Below the pieces are notes generated by a model. It had not been told where the DNA came from and ran no database searches. It worked only from the letters and a program-made list of their open reading frames with translations. The translations under genes and the position numbers were made by a program. From Okapia johnstoni (lineage: Eukaryota; Chordata; Mammalia; Artiodactyla; Giraffidae), in the NCBI GenBank assembly GCA_024291935.2, contig CM044311.1, positions 19,677,001-19,741,000 on the forward strand: 64,000 nt of DNA, in the 5' to 3' direction. Shown here piece after piece: positions 47,694-58,890 of the stretch. How positions within the stretch are numbered: position 1 is the first letter of the stretch; each line of letters begins with the position of its first letter.

Positions 47694-48042
47694 TTTTCTT
47701 TTCAATTTATTTTAAATTAGTTTATCTATTTTTTTAACTTTACAATATTGTATTGGTTTTGCCATACATTGACATGAATCCACCATGAGTGTACATGTTT
47801 TCCCCTTCCAGAACCCCCCTCCATCCCATCTTTCCAGGTCATCCCGGTGGACCAGCGTCGAGCACCCTGTATCATGCGTCGAATCTGGACTGGCAATTCA
47901 TTTCACATATGATAATTCACATGCTTCAATGCCATTCTCCCATATCATCCCTCCCTCGCCCTCTCCCATAGAGTCTATAATTCTGTTCTATTTATCTGTG
48001 CCTCTTTTGATGTCTTGCATACAGGATTATCTTTACAGATTA

Positions 48043-48305
48043 ACTGCTGCTAAATCGCTTCAGTCATGTCCGACTCTGTGCGACCCCACAGACGGCAGCT
48101 CACCAGGCTACCCCTCCCTGGGATTCTCCAAGTAAGAACACTGGAGTGGGTTGCCATTTCCTTCTCCAATGCATGAAAGTGAGAAGTGAAAGTGAAGTCG
48201 CTCAGTCGTGTCCGACTCTTAGTGACCCCATGGACTGTAGCCTACCAGGCTTCTCTGTCCATGGGATTTTCCAGGCAAGAGTACTGGAGTGGGGTGCCAT
48301 TGCCA
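48043..48305 (-). mobile_element. Bov-A2 dimeric SINE inside L1
   Basis: Two antisense Bov-A units with the GCTGCT start and the 'gaaagtgagaagtgaaagtg' linker interrupt the L1 at the 3' UTR. L1 sequence continues on both sides with only a few bases lost. Confidence 0.93.
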
Positions 48306-49124
48306 AATACCGTATATATGTGTTAGTATACTGTATTGGTGTTTTTCTTTCTGGCTTGCTTCACTCTGTAGAACAGGCTCCAGCTTCATCCACCTCATTA
48401 GAACTGATCCAAATGTATTCTTTTCCATGGCTGAGTAATATTCCACCGTGTATATGTACCACAGCTTCCTTATCCATTCATCTGATGATGGGCATCTAGG
48501 CTGTTTCCATGTCCTGGCTATTATAAACAGTGCTGTGATGAACATTGGGGTACACGTGTCTCTTTCATGTCTGGTTTCCTCAGTGTGTATGCCCAGCAGT
48601 GGGATTGCTGGGTCATATGGCAGTTCTATTTCAAGTTTTTTGAGGAATCTCCACACTGTTCTCCATAGTGGCTGTACTAGTTTGCATTCCCACCAACAGT
48701 GTAAGAGGGTTCCCTTTTCTCCACACCCTCTCCAGCATTTATTGCGTGTAGTCTTTTGGATAGCAGCCATTCTGACGGGCATGAAATGGTACCTCATTGT
48801 GGTTTTGATTTGCATTTCTCTGATAATGAGTGATGTTAAGCATCTTTTAATGTGTTTGTTAGCCATCTGTATGTCTTCTTTGGAGAAGTGTCTGTTTAGT
48901 TCTTTGGCCCACTTTTTGATTGGGTCATTTATTTTTCTGGAATTGAGCTGCAGGAGTTGCTTGTATATTTTTGAGATTAATTGTTTGTCCGTTGCTTCAT
49001 TTGCTATTATTTTCTCCCATTCCGAGGGCTGTCTTTTCACCTTGCTTATAGTTTTGTTTGTTGTGCAGAAGCTTTTAAGTTTAATTAGGTCCCATTTGTT
49101 TATTTTTGCTTTTATTTCCAACAT
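48219..49124 (-). pseudogene. L1 ORF2 C-terminal remnant
   Basis: The 301-codon open stretch holds the C-terminal region of L1 ORF2 protein. This includes the cysteine-histidine motif C130-x3-C134-x7-H142-x4-C147, a feature of L1 ORF2 C-termini. The last ~27 codons are read-through into the inserted Bov-A2, not L1. Upstream it is separated from 49160-49873 by a frameshift. In an active element ORF2 supplies endonuclease and reverse transcriptase. Only the C-terminal third is present here. Confidence 0.9.
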
Positions 49125-49159
49125 TCTGGGAGGTGGGTCATAGAGGATCCTGCTGTGGT

Positions 49160-49873
49160 TTATGTCGGAGAGTGTTTGCCTATGTTTTCCTCTAGGAGTT
49201 TTGTATTTTCTGGTCTTATATTTAGATCTTTAATCCGTTTAGAGTTTATTTTTGTGTATGGTGTTAGAAAGTTTTCTAGTTTCATTCTTTTACAAGTGGT
49301 TGACCAGTTTTCCCAGCACCACTTGTTAAAGAGATTGTCTTTTCTCCATTGTATATTCTTGCCTCCTTTGTCAACAATAAGGTGTCCATAGGTGTGCGGA
49401 TTTATCTCTGGGCTTTCTATTTTGTTCCATTGATTTATATTTCTGTCTTTGTGCCAGTACCATACTGTCTTGATGACTGTGGCTTTGTAGTAGAGACTGA
49501 GGTCAGGCAGGTTGATTCCTCCAGTTCCATTCTTCTTTCTCAAGATTGCTTTAGCTATTCGAGGTTTTTTGTATTTCCATACACATTGTGAAATGATTTG
49601 TTCTAGTTCTCTGAAAAATACCATTGGTAGCTTGATAGGGATTGCATTGAATCTATAGATTGCTTTGGGTAGAATACTCATTTTCACTATATTGATTCTT
49701 CCAATCCATGAACACGGTATATTTCTCCATCTATTTGTGTCCCCTTTGATTTCTTTCACCAGTGTTTTATAGTTTTCTACATATAGGTCTTTTGTTTCTT
49801 TAGGCAGATATATTTCTAAGTATTTTATTCTTTTCGTTGCGATGGTGAATGGAATTGATTCTTCAATATCCAC
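49160..49873 (-). pseudogene. L1 ORF2 post-RT region remnant
   Basis: The 237-codon stretch matches the region between the RT core and the C-terminal domain ([15 protein letters not shown], [17 protein letters not shown] and [18 protein letters not shown] segments). The first residues (MDIEES…) are read across the inversion junction and are not L1. The frame is lost near 49170, apparently by loss of one base in a T run, and continues as the 48219-49124 frame. Confidence 0.9.
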
Positions 49874-50391
49874 AAATCAATTAATGTAATAAACCACATT
49901 AACAAATTGAAAAATAAAAACCATATGATTATTTCAATTGATGCAGAGAAAGCCTTTGACAAAATTCAACATCCATTTATGATAAACACCCTCCAAAAAA
50001 GCAGGAATAGAAGGAACACACTTCAACATAATAAAAGCTGTATATGACAAACCCACAGCAAACATTATCCTAAATGGCGAAAAATTGAAAGCATCCCCCT
50101 AAAGTCAGGAACAAGACAAGGGTGCCCACTCTCACCACTTCTATTCAACATCATTTTGGAAGTTTTGGCCACAGCAATCAGAGCAGAAAAAGAAATAAAA
50201 GGAATCCAGATTGGAAAAGAAGAAGTAAAACTCTCACTATTTGCAGATGACATGATGCTCTACATAGAAAACCCTAAAGAATCCACCAGAAAATTACTAG
50301 AGCTAATAAATAAATATAGTAAAGTTGCAGGATATTAAATCAACACACAGAAATCCCTTCCATTCCTGTACACTAACAATGAGAAAACAGA
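49867..50391 (+). pseudogene. inverted L1 ORF2 reverse-transcriptase segment
   Basis: Sense-oriented L1 encodes part of the RT core. It includes a [15 protein letters not shown] motif A (about 49940-49975) and motif C as FADD at 50240-50251, both catalytic aspartates retained. An in-frame stop at about 50336 replaces a lysine codon. It ends at the right-hand target-site duplication. Confidence 0.88.
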
Positions 50392-50532
50392 AAGAGTAAT
50401 CTTTCAAGAGTGTTTTAAAGCCTAGAGAAAATATTTGTAAAATTTCTGTCTCACAACTTTTACTCAATTTAAGTTATTTTTACTACTGTAGTCTCAAAAG
50501 TCAAAATGATAAAGTAATCACACTAACGTGGT

Positions 50533-50748
50533 GGTGCTGTTTAGCCACTAAATCGTGTCTTACTTTTGCAATCCCATAGACTGTAGCCCCCATCCCCCGC
50601 AGGCTCCTCTGTCCATGGGGATACTCCAGGCAAGAAAACTGAATTGTGTTGCCATTTCCTTCTCCAGGGGGTCTTTCCAACCCAGGGATCTAACCTGGGT
50701 CTCATGCATTGACAGTTGGTTTCTTCACTGACTGATCCACCGGAAATC
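50533..50748 (-). mobile_element. Bov-tA SINE
   Basis: Antisense near-complete copy with a degraded head (GATCCACCGGAAATC). Confidence 0.92.
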
Positions 50749-50780
50749 TTTACCTCACACTAATAATCATATATATATGT

Positions 50781-50828
50781 TGTCTGGAGAAGCCCTATGG
50801 ACAGAGGAGTGACTGAGCCACTGAGCAC
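50781..50828 (+). mobile_element. Bov-A SINE remnant with internal deletion
   Basis: 'ggagaagccctatggacaga' is joined directly to the 'tgactgagccactgagca' tail. The middle is missing. Confidence 0.65.
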
Positions 50829-51456
50829 AGCATATATACAAATATATCTCACTTATAAAAAATAATTGGGGATATTGGACATATAAATCATATATATAAT
50901 TTGACATTTGTAATTTGATTTTAAATTACAATCAAAACTACTTAAATTCTTCAGGTTTAGGGAAGAAAATAGTTTCTCATATGCAAATTTTCTAGAAATG
51001 TGGCCTATTGCTTCATCATGACCACAGGTATAACCTTCTCTTTTCCCTTGCCATTAGAGTTTGGACACTATAATTCTAAGGTTGTGGATGCTTTCTTTCC
51101 TTAGGTATTTCTCTGCACATCAGTTAAGTTTCTGCTGGTCTTGATCTTTAACAGCTCTAGCTGGTATAACTTCATGTGTCCTGAATTCTTTGTTGTAGAC
51201 ACTGCCCTAGTTCTCATTTGTGATCCACGTTGTGAGCAACCCACACTACCACATATAACAAAGTTCTGTCAGGCCACCTGCAAACATCACCTGCACTTGA
51301 ATCCTAAAATACTTCCTTAAGCTTTGTTAGGCTGCTATTTATACACATTCATTCTATGATAAGAGGAAAACAACTTTCAATTCTCATAAAGTGGTGATCA
51401 GTTTATTTCTAATTCAAAAGAGGAAATTCAATCACAGTCCACAATAACTGTTCTTT
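50829..51456. other. unique sequence
   Basis: No gene or repeat recognised. Confidence 0.4.
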
Positions 51457-53232
51457 CAGTTCAGTTCAGTTCATTTCAGTCGCTCAGTCATGTCCGACTC
51501 TTTGTGACCCCATGAATCGCAGTACACCAGGCCTCCCTGTCCATCACCAACTCCCAGAGTCTACCCAAACCCATGTCTATCGAGTCGGTGATGCCATCCA
51601 ACCATCTCATCCTCTGTTGTCCCCTTCTCCTCCTGCTCCCAATCCTTCCCAGCATTAGGGTCTTTTCCAATGAGTCAACACTTTGCATGAGGTGGCCAAA
51701 GTATTGGAGTTTCAGCTTCAACATCAGTCCTTCCAATGACACCCAGGGCTGATTTCCTTCAGGATGGACTGTTTGGATCTCCTTGCAGTCCAAGGGACTC
51801 GCAAGAGTCTTCTCCAACACCACAGTTCAAAAGCAACAATTCTTCAGTGCTCAGCTTTCTTCACCGTCCAACTGTAACATCTATATATGACCACTGGAAA
51901 AACCATAGCCTTCACTAGATGGATATTTGTTGGCAAAGTAATGTCTCTGCTTTTAAATATGCTAGCTAGGTTGGTCATAATTTTCCTTCCAAGGAGTAAG
52001 TGTCTTTTAATTTCATGGCTGCAATCACCATCAGCAGTGATTTTGGAGCCCCAAAAAATAAAGTCTGATCCTGTTTCCACTGTTTCCCCATCTATTTCCC
52101 ATGAAGTGATGGGACCAGATGCCATGATCTTAGTTTTCTGAACGTTGAGCTTTAAGCCAGCTTTTTCACTCTCCTCTTTCACCTTCATCAAGAGGCTCTT
52201 TAGTTCTTCACTTTCTGCCATAAGGGTGGTGTCATCTTCATATCTGAGGTTATTGATATTTCTCCTGGCAATCTTGACTCCAGCTTGTGTTTCTTCCAGC
52301 CCAGCCTTTCTCATAATGTACTCTGCATATAAGTTAAATAAGCAGGGTGACAATATACAGCCTTGATGTACTCCTTTTCCTCTTTGGAACCAGTCCGTTG
52401 TTCCATGTCCAGTTCAAAATGTTGCTTCCTGATCTGCATACAGGTTTCTCAAGAGACAGGTCAGGTGGTCTGGTACTCCCATCTCTTTCAGAATTTTCCA
52501 CAATTTATTGTGATCCGCACAGTCAAAGGCTTTGGCATAGTCAATAAAGCAGAAATAGATGTTTTTCTGGAACTCTCTTGCTTTTTTGATGATTCAGCAG
52601 ATGTTGGCAATTTGATCTCTGGTCCCTCTGCCTTTTCTAAAACCAGCTTGAACATCTGGAATTTCACGGTTCATGTTTTGCTGAAGCCTGGCTTGGAGAA
52701 TTTTGAGCATTATTTACTAGCGTGTGAGATGAGTGCAGTTGTGTGGTAGTTTGAGCATTCTTTGGCATTGCCTTTCTTTGGGATTGGAATGAAAACTGAC
52801 ATTTTCCAGTTCTGTGGCCACTGCTGAGTTTTCCATATTTGCTGGCATATGGAGTGTGGCACCTTCACAGCATCATCTTTCAGGATTTGAAATAGCTCAA
52901 GTGGAATTCCATCACCTCCACTAGCTTTGTTCATAGTGATGCTTCCTAAGGCCTGCTTGACTTCACATTCCAGTATGTCTGGCTCTAAGTGAGTGATCAC
53001 ACCATCTTGATTATCTGGCTTGTGAAGATCTTTTTTGTACAGTTCTCCTGTGTATTCTTGCCACCTCTTCTAAACATATCTTCTGCTTCTCTTAGGTCCC
53101 TACCATTTCTGTCCTTTATTGAGCCCAACTTTACATGAAATGTTCCCTTGGTATCTCAAATTTTCTTGAAGAGATGTCTAGTCTTTTTCATTCTATTGTT
53201 TTCCTCCATTTCTTAGCACTGATTAGTGAGAA
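51457..53232 (-). mobile_element. BovB LINE, about 1.8 kb, antisense
   Basis: It runs from the (CAGTT)n-type tail at the left to the linker upstream of RT at the right, so it is 5'-truncated by nearly half. It is the second longest BovB here and is inverted relative to the 5201-8104 copy. Confidence 0.95.
51844..52353 (-). pseudogene. BovB RT C-terminal half, remnant
   Basis: The 169-codon open stretch begins within motif B (…SPCLFNLYAEYIMR), carries motif C as YEDD (52231-52242; both aspartates kept, alanine replaced by glutamate), and continues through the post-RT region. It is broken on both sides, and the N-terminal RT part is in other frames, so it is inactive. Confidence 0.9.
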
Positions 53233-53296
53233 TGTCCAGACTTTATGCCTACCTAAATTCTCTCCTGCACGAGTTGTATTTACTACTAAAGAAATT

Positions 53297-53532
53297 AAAC
53301 ACTTCACTCTGTGGTTTTAGCTGCTCAGTTGTGTCTAACTCTTTGCAACCCTGTGGTCTGTATCCTGCTAGGCTCCTCTATCCATGGAGATTCTCCAGGC
53401 AAGAACACTGGTGTGGGTTGCACTACCCACCTCCAGGGGAATCTTCCCAACCCAGGGATAAAATCCAGGTCCCCCACATTGCAGGTGGATGCTTTACCAT
53501 CTAAGGCACCAGGGAAGCCCAAACACTTCACT
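53297..53532 (-). mobile_element. Bov-tA SINE with TSD
   Basis: An antisense copy at 53309-53520 is flanked by a perfect 12-bp repeat, AAACACTTCACT (53297-53308 and 53521-53532). Confidence 0.95.
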
Positions 53533-53941
53533 ATTTCTGTGTTTAGAATGTAATTTATAAATATTGTGCTGAATAAAGGTGGAGAGTTTTAAAGCAATAA
53601 ATTAGAGAAATTTAAAAAAAAAAAAAGCAGTTATACTGCAACTGGTCTGCCCCTAAACATAATTCAGAACAGTCCAAACTTAGATGAATATTAAAACATT
53701 TGTGTTTGTTTAGTATTTTTTCCCCAATGCCTTCACATCTTTCAGAAACATAAATGCAAATATTATCAACCAGCCACTATTCATGTCCTAAGAAACTATT
53801 TGAGAAACCTACAGTTAGCTAATACTGATGTTTGGGGGGGTATAAGCAAAAATGTAACAAAGAGAAAAATTGACCAAAATAGACCACCAATATGATAATC
53901 CTTCATTGGTATTAACAAAAAGGTTCTTATTCAAGCCACTG
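53533..53941. other. unique sequence with A run
   Basis: An A run lies at about 53614-53626. Nothing else is recognised. Confidence 0.4.
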
Positions 53942-54092
53942 ATATGACTACTTCTGGAGAAGGGCATGGCAACCCACTCCAGTCTTCTTGCCTGGAGAAT
54001 CCCATGGACAGAAGAGCCTGGTGGGCTAGAGTGCATGGGATCACACAGAGTCAGACACAACTGAAGCAACTTAGCACACACATATGACTACT
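53942..54092 (+). mobile_element. Bov-A monomer with TSD
   Basis: A 129-bp sense copy (53953-54081) is flanked by ATATGACTACT-like repeats (53942-53952 and 54082-54092). There is no tRNA-like head. Confidence 0.92.
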
Positions 54093-55694
54093 ACTTGCAG
54101 CCAGAGGAACTAAAAAGAAAGGAGTCAATTAGCCCATGGCAAAAACAAACAACTTCACAGCTCAGATGAAGAGATTGTAAAATGATCTGGTCTTTATCAA
54201 AATATTCAGAATTTTTCTACTCTAGAATCACAAGCTCATCAAATTTCATTCTTTAATAAATTATATTTTAAATTTGTTCAAAAATCTTAGCTGAAATTTA
54301 TTATGATGGTTTCTTAGTACTTGCATGTCTGAAAAGGGTTAATATGTTCATCATTCCAATAATTCATTTAAAAGTAATGTGTGTATTTATGTCAGTGAAA
54401 TTCTGAATTTTTTTTTTTTAATATTTGACTACCTCTTACATTTAGCCAAGTATTTATTTTAATGTTTTCAAAAGAATTTTTAAAGCATTAGTTCATTTTT
54501 CATTGTGTTTCTGACAGATGGCTCTCTTAGCTAGGAACTGCCCCAGCAATTAGCACAGCAATCATGCAAGATTTTTCTCATTCCATTTAGATACCAAATT
54601 ATGATAAATTCCTCTTATCCTCTTTTGTACTATTATAAGAGGAATATTTTCCATAATCAGAATCCATGAATATAAACCTCAAAATATGGTTCTGTAATAA
54701 TTACAAAATAAAATGAAGTAATTTGCCATAATAAAAGATTTCTATACTTGTATATTTAAATGAATAAGTGTACTGTTTCAAACATAAATCAGTTTGTAAA
54801 AATGCAAACTATTCAAATGCAAGCTGTTCAAATATAGTTTTTAAAGAGTAAAAGAAAAGCTTTTCACTCCTGTAATTTAGAATTTGACAATTAAAAGTGT
54901 ATTTCACTAAGCTCTCTTCTTTTATGTTGTAGCAATATGTGAAAACTCTGGCAGACCAAAGACATAAAGGAAAACCAAGTATTAAATACTAAGAAGTTAT
55001 TACTATAACCAGAATAATCTCAAATGAAAATGCATTTGGAATCTCTGTTCCTAAAATAGCTATTTTTAAAAGTTTGACATTTACTGGTTTGATTTAGAAG
55101 GGTTAAATAAGATAATATCCACTGAAATTTGGAAATTTCAGAATCTCTTGTTAAATATTTCACTCTTATTTAAGATAACAATTTTTAAAATCAAATAAAC
55201 ATTTTGGTCCATTCATTTATATGATAGGTAAGTTAAATAAATACATTTTGGAAATTTCATTACCATGTGATTATAACATTTATTAATTTGTCACAAATAC
55301 TGAGAGAATATGGTCTCAGTGACACTGTGGGCTTTCTGCAGCATTTTAGTGTTGTTAGATCACTTACCGTTATTGTTAAAAAGGGAAACACTGAAATTTA
55401 TCTCTGGATCTGGTCCCAGAGATGCAAAATGACTTTTCATTAGTCAAATATCTCATGAATGACAGATCTTGAGTTAGAATCTCAGCCTTCTGACCTGTAG
55501 ACTGCTGAAACTTTATTACCGCCACAAAGGAGGAAAGAACCTTACTGGAGCAGTCAACAGGCTAGAATTCCAATGTTTCTTAAAATATTTGTGATGTTCA
55601 GCAGATTCATTATATTTTCTGATTTTCACCTTTCTCATCTGCTTAGTGAAGACTATAATAATTTAGCATCTTTATGAAGATTTGATGATATAAA
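54093..55694. other. unique AT-rich sequence, about 1.6 kb
   Basis: A T run lies at about 54411-54420. A weak MIR-like stretch lies around 55425-55510. No gene. Confidence 0.4.
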
Positions 55695-56610
55695 ATTGGG
55701 AAAGGAGTATGTCAAGGCTGTATGTGTCACCCTGCATATTTAACTTTTATGCAGAAAACATTATGTCAAATGCCAGCCTGGATGAAACACAAGCTGGAAT
55801 CAAGATTTCCAGGAGAAATATCAATAACATCAGATATGCAGAAGACACCACCTTACGGCAGAAAGCAAAGAAGAATTAAACAGCTTCTTGATGAAGGTGA
55901 AACAAGAGACTGACAAAGCTGACTTAAAACTCAACATTCAGAAAACTAGGATTATGGCATCCAGTGCCATCACTCCATGGCAAATAGATGGGGAAGCAAT
56001 GGAAACAGTGACAGACTATTTTCTTGGGCTCCAAAATCACTATGGACCATGATTGCAGCCATGAAATTAAAAAAATCCTTGCTCCTTGAAAGAAAAGCAA
56101 TGAGAAACCTAGACAGCATATTGAAAAGCAGAGACATTATTTTACCTACAAAGGTCCATATAGTTAAAGCTATGATTTTTCCAGGAGTCCTGTACAGATG
56201 TGAGAGCTGGACAATAAAAAAGGCTGACCCCTGAAAATTGATGCCTTAGAACTGTGGTGTTGGAGAATACTCTTGAGAGTCCCTTGGATAGCAAGGAGAT
56301 CAAACCAGTCAATCTTAAAGGAAATCAACCTTGAATGTTCATTGGAAGGACTGATGCTGAAGCTGAAGCTTCAATAGTTTGGCCACATGATGTGAAGATC
56401 CAACTCAATTGGAAAAGACCCTGATCCTGGGAAAGATTGTAGGAAGAAGGAGAAGGAGATGACAGAGGATGAGATGGTTGGATGGCATCATGGATCCAAT
56501 GCACATGAGGTGAAGAAACCCCTGGAGATGGTGAAGGACAGGGAAGCCTGATGTGTTGCAGTCCATGGGGTTGCAAAGAGTCAGACATGACTGAGCGACT
56601 GAATGACAAC
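55695..56610 (+). mobile_element. BovB 3' part, about 915 bp
   Basis: A sense copy beginning within RT motif B and ending with a CAA-type tail. Motif C reads YAED (55835-55846), and the frame shifts soon after. Confidence 0.94.
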
Positions 56611-56630
56611 AAAAACAAATTGCTTTTATA

Positions 56631-56731
56631 ACAACGCACTCCAGTATTCTTGCCTGGAGAATTCCATGGACAGATGAGTCCGGCGGTCTATAGTCCATGG
56701 AGTCACAAAGAGTTGGACATGGCTAAGTGAC

Positions 56732-56733
<2 letters not shown>
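56631..56733 (+). mobile_element. Bov-A/Bov-tA 3' half
   Basis: 5'-truncated SINE whose tail (GTGACTAACACAC) passes directly into the microsatellite. Confidence 0.9.

Positions 56734-56789
<56 letters not shown>
56733..56789. repeat. (CA)28 microsatellite
   Basis: The longest perfect dinucleotide run in the window, at a SINE tail. Likely length-polymorphic. Confidence 0.97.
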
Positions 56790-56791
<2 letters not shown>

Positions 56792-56796
56792 CACTG

Positions 56797-57020
56797 GGGC
56801 TTCCTAAGTGGTGCAGTGGTAAAGAATATGCCTGCCAGTGCAAGAGATGAAAGAGACATGGGTTTGATCCATGGGTCAAGAAGATCATCTGGAGTAAGAA
56901 ATAGCAATCTACTCCAGTACTCTTGCCTGGAAAGTTCTATAGACAGAGGAGCCTGGTGGGCTACAGCCCATGGAGTCACAAAAAAGTCAGACACAAATGA
57001 GTGACTGAGCATGCACTCAT
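56797..57020 (+). mobile_element. Bov-tA SINE
   Basis: Sense copy with a small insertion in the tRNA-like part (GAGATGAAAGAGACATGG). Confidence 0.92.
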
Positions 57021-57118
57021 GCAGTGCTATTGAACATCAGTTATTTCATTATCACAAACATTTTTTCACTGTAAGTGTTTCTGGTATAATACTATAAATA
57101 TAAAAGCACTGCTCCATG

Positions 57119-57357
57119 TCTCCTTTCAGTTCAGTTCAGTGCAGTTCAGTCGCTCAGTCGTGTCTGACTATTTGCAACCCCACGAACTGCAGCACACCAG
57201 GCCTCCCTGTCTGTCACCAACACCTGGAGTTTACTAAAACTCATGTCCATTGAATCAGTGATGCCATCCAACCATCTCATCCTTTGTCATCCCCTTCTCC
57301 TCTCGCCTTCAATCTTTCCCAGCATCAGGGTCTTTTCAAATGAGTCAACTCTCCTTT
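57119..57357 (-). mobile_element. BovB 3' end, about 225 bp, with TSD
   Basis: An antisense CTGAA-tail copy (57127-57349) is flanked by TCTCCTTT at 57119-57126 and 57350-57357. Confidence 0.9.
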
Positions 57358-57479
57358 AAGAAGTGATATTTTAATTTTAGATATTATTCTAATGGTACAA
57401 CATGGGATCTATGTTTAATCTCAATATTGTATTAGCCATCTTGGGCTGAAAACTCAATTTTGTATTAAGAAGATTTAAA

Positions 57480-58187
57480 CAGTTCAGTTCAGTTCAGTCG
57501 CTCAGTTGTGTCCAACTCTTTGTGACCCCATGAATCGTAGCACGCCAGGCCTCCCTGTCACCAACTCCCGGAGTTTAGCCAAACCCATGTCTATTGAGTT
57601 GGTGAGACCATTCAACCATCTCATCCTCTGTTGTCCCCTTCTCCTCCTGCTCCCAATTCTTCCCAGCATTAGGGTATTTTCCAGTGAGTCAACTCTTCTC
57701 ATGAGGTGGCCAAAGTATTGGAGTTTCAGCTTCAACATCAATCCTTCCAAAGAACACCCAGGACAGATCTTCTTTAGGATGGACTGATTGGATCTTCTTG
57801 CAGCAAGGGACTCTCAAGAGTCTTCTCCAACACCACAGTTCAAAAGCATCAATTCTGCGGCGCTCAGCTTTCTTCACTGTCCAACTCTCACATCCATACT
57901 TGACCACTGGAAAAACCATAGCCTTGACTAGACGGACTTTTGTTGGCAAAGTAATCTCTCTGCTTTTAAATATGCTATCTAGATTGGTCATAACCTTCCT
58001 TCCAAGGAGTAAGCGTCTTTTAATTTCATGGCTGCAATCACCATCAGCAGTGATTTTGGAGCCCCAAAAAATAAAGTCTGATCCTGTTTCCACTGTTTCC
58101 CCATCTATTCCCCATGAAGTGATGGGACCAGATGCCATGATCTTAGTTTTCTGAACATAAACATCTGGAATTCACGGTTCATGTATT
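57480..58187 (-). mobile_element. BovB with internal deletion
   Basis: An antisense copy runs from the CTGAA tail through the post-RT region to about 58155. It then jumps directly to sequence from the start of the RT region (rc of 'gaaccgtgaattccagatg'). Compared with the long copy, roughly 0.5 kb of RT is missing. The 149-codon frame at 57689-58138 is a post-RT remnant. Confidence 0.9.
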
Positions 58188-58644
58188 GCAAGGCAAAATA
58201 AACTTCTGGTAGCAGTCAATGAGGGAAACAGCTGCAGCAGAGATGGTAATAAGAGAGAAAGCATAATTAAACCAGATGTTTTAAAATGTGTAATTTTAAA
58301 TGATATACAACATTGATTTAAAATATAAATGTAAATAAAGGCGGATGGATGGGAGGCATAATTAAAACCAAAAGAAACAAAAACGAAATTAGAATGATAG
58401 ACAATAACTGCCTTTGCTTAGCCAACAAAATATTAGCTAGTGAAGAAGATTTTTCTTGATCTTAATTTTAGTGCTGCTTAATCAAACATGCATTTAACAG
58501 GGTCTCAGTAGGCATGTTCAGTGATGATGAACTTCAGAGAAAACGAAACAGGAAAAATGTGCTTTTATAACACTTTGAAATACGGTTCATGGTACTATAC
58601 TTAATGTTCTCAGAAATATCTACAATCTGAGATACTGGGGGACT
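58188..58644. other. unique sequence
   Basis: Nothing recognised. Confidence 0.4.
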
Positions 58645-58798
58645 CTCAGTAATGCTGCTGCTGCTGCTGCTAAGTCGCAGCAGTCGTGTCCGATTCTGTG
58701 TGAACCCATGGACTGCAGCCTACCAGGCTTCTCCGTCCATGGGATTTTCCAGGCAAGAGTACTGGAGTGGGTTGCCTTTGCCTTCTCCGCTCAGTAAT
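58645..58798 (-). mobile_element. Bov-A monomer with TSD
   Basis: An antisense 136-bp copy (58654-58789) with a (GCT)n start is flanked by a perfect CTCAGTAAT repeat (58645-58653 and 58790-58798). Confidence 0.94.
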
Positions 58799-58890
58799 GA
58801 GACTAACTTAACAATTTACTTACAACCCAATTAGCTCCATTGTGTCACCTTGCCCCAAATTCTCTTTTTGCTTGAACTAGCACTTTCCTT

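Larger units (their letters stand above)
47044..50405 (-). mobile_element. L1 insertion with 5' inversion (twin priming)
   Basis: A perfect 14-bp duplication, AAGAGTAATCTTTC, flanks the whole block (47044-47057 and 50392-50405). From the left there is a T-rich tail, then the antisense 3' UTR and ORF2 up to 49866. From 49867 to 50391 the L1 runs in the sense direction and encodes an upstream part of ORF2. The two segments meet near the same point of the element, as twin-primed reverse transcription predicts. A second L1 and a Bov-A2 entered later. ORF1 and most of the RT N-terminus are absent. Confidence 0.9.

Noticed and set aside
48448..49143. 231-codon plus-strand open frame with hydrophobic stretches
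   Set aside because: It is the exact antisense of the L1 ORF2 C-terminal region. Its membrane-like look comes from the reverse complement of a lysine-rich frame.
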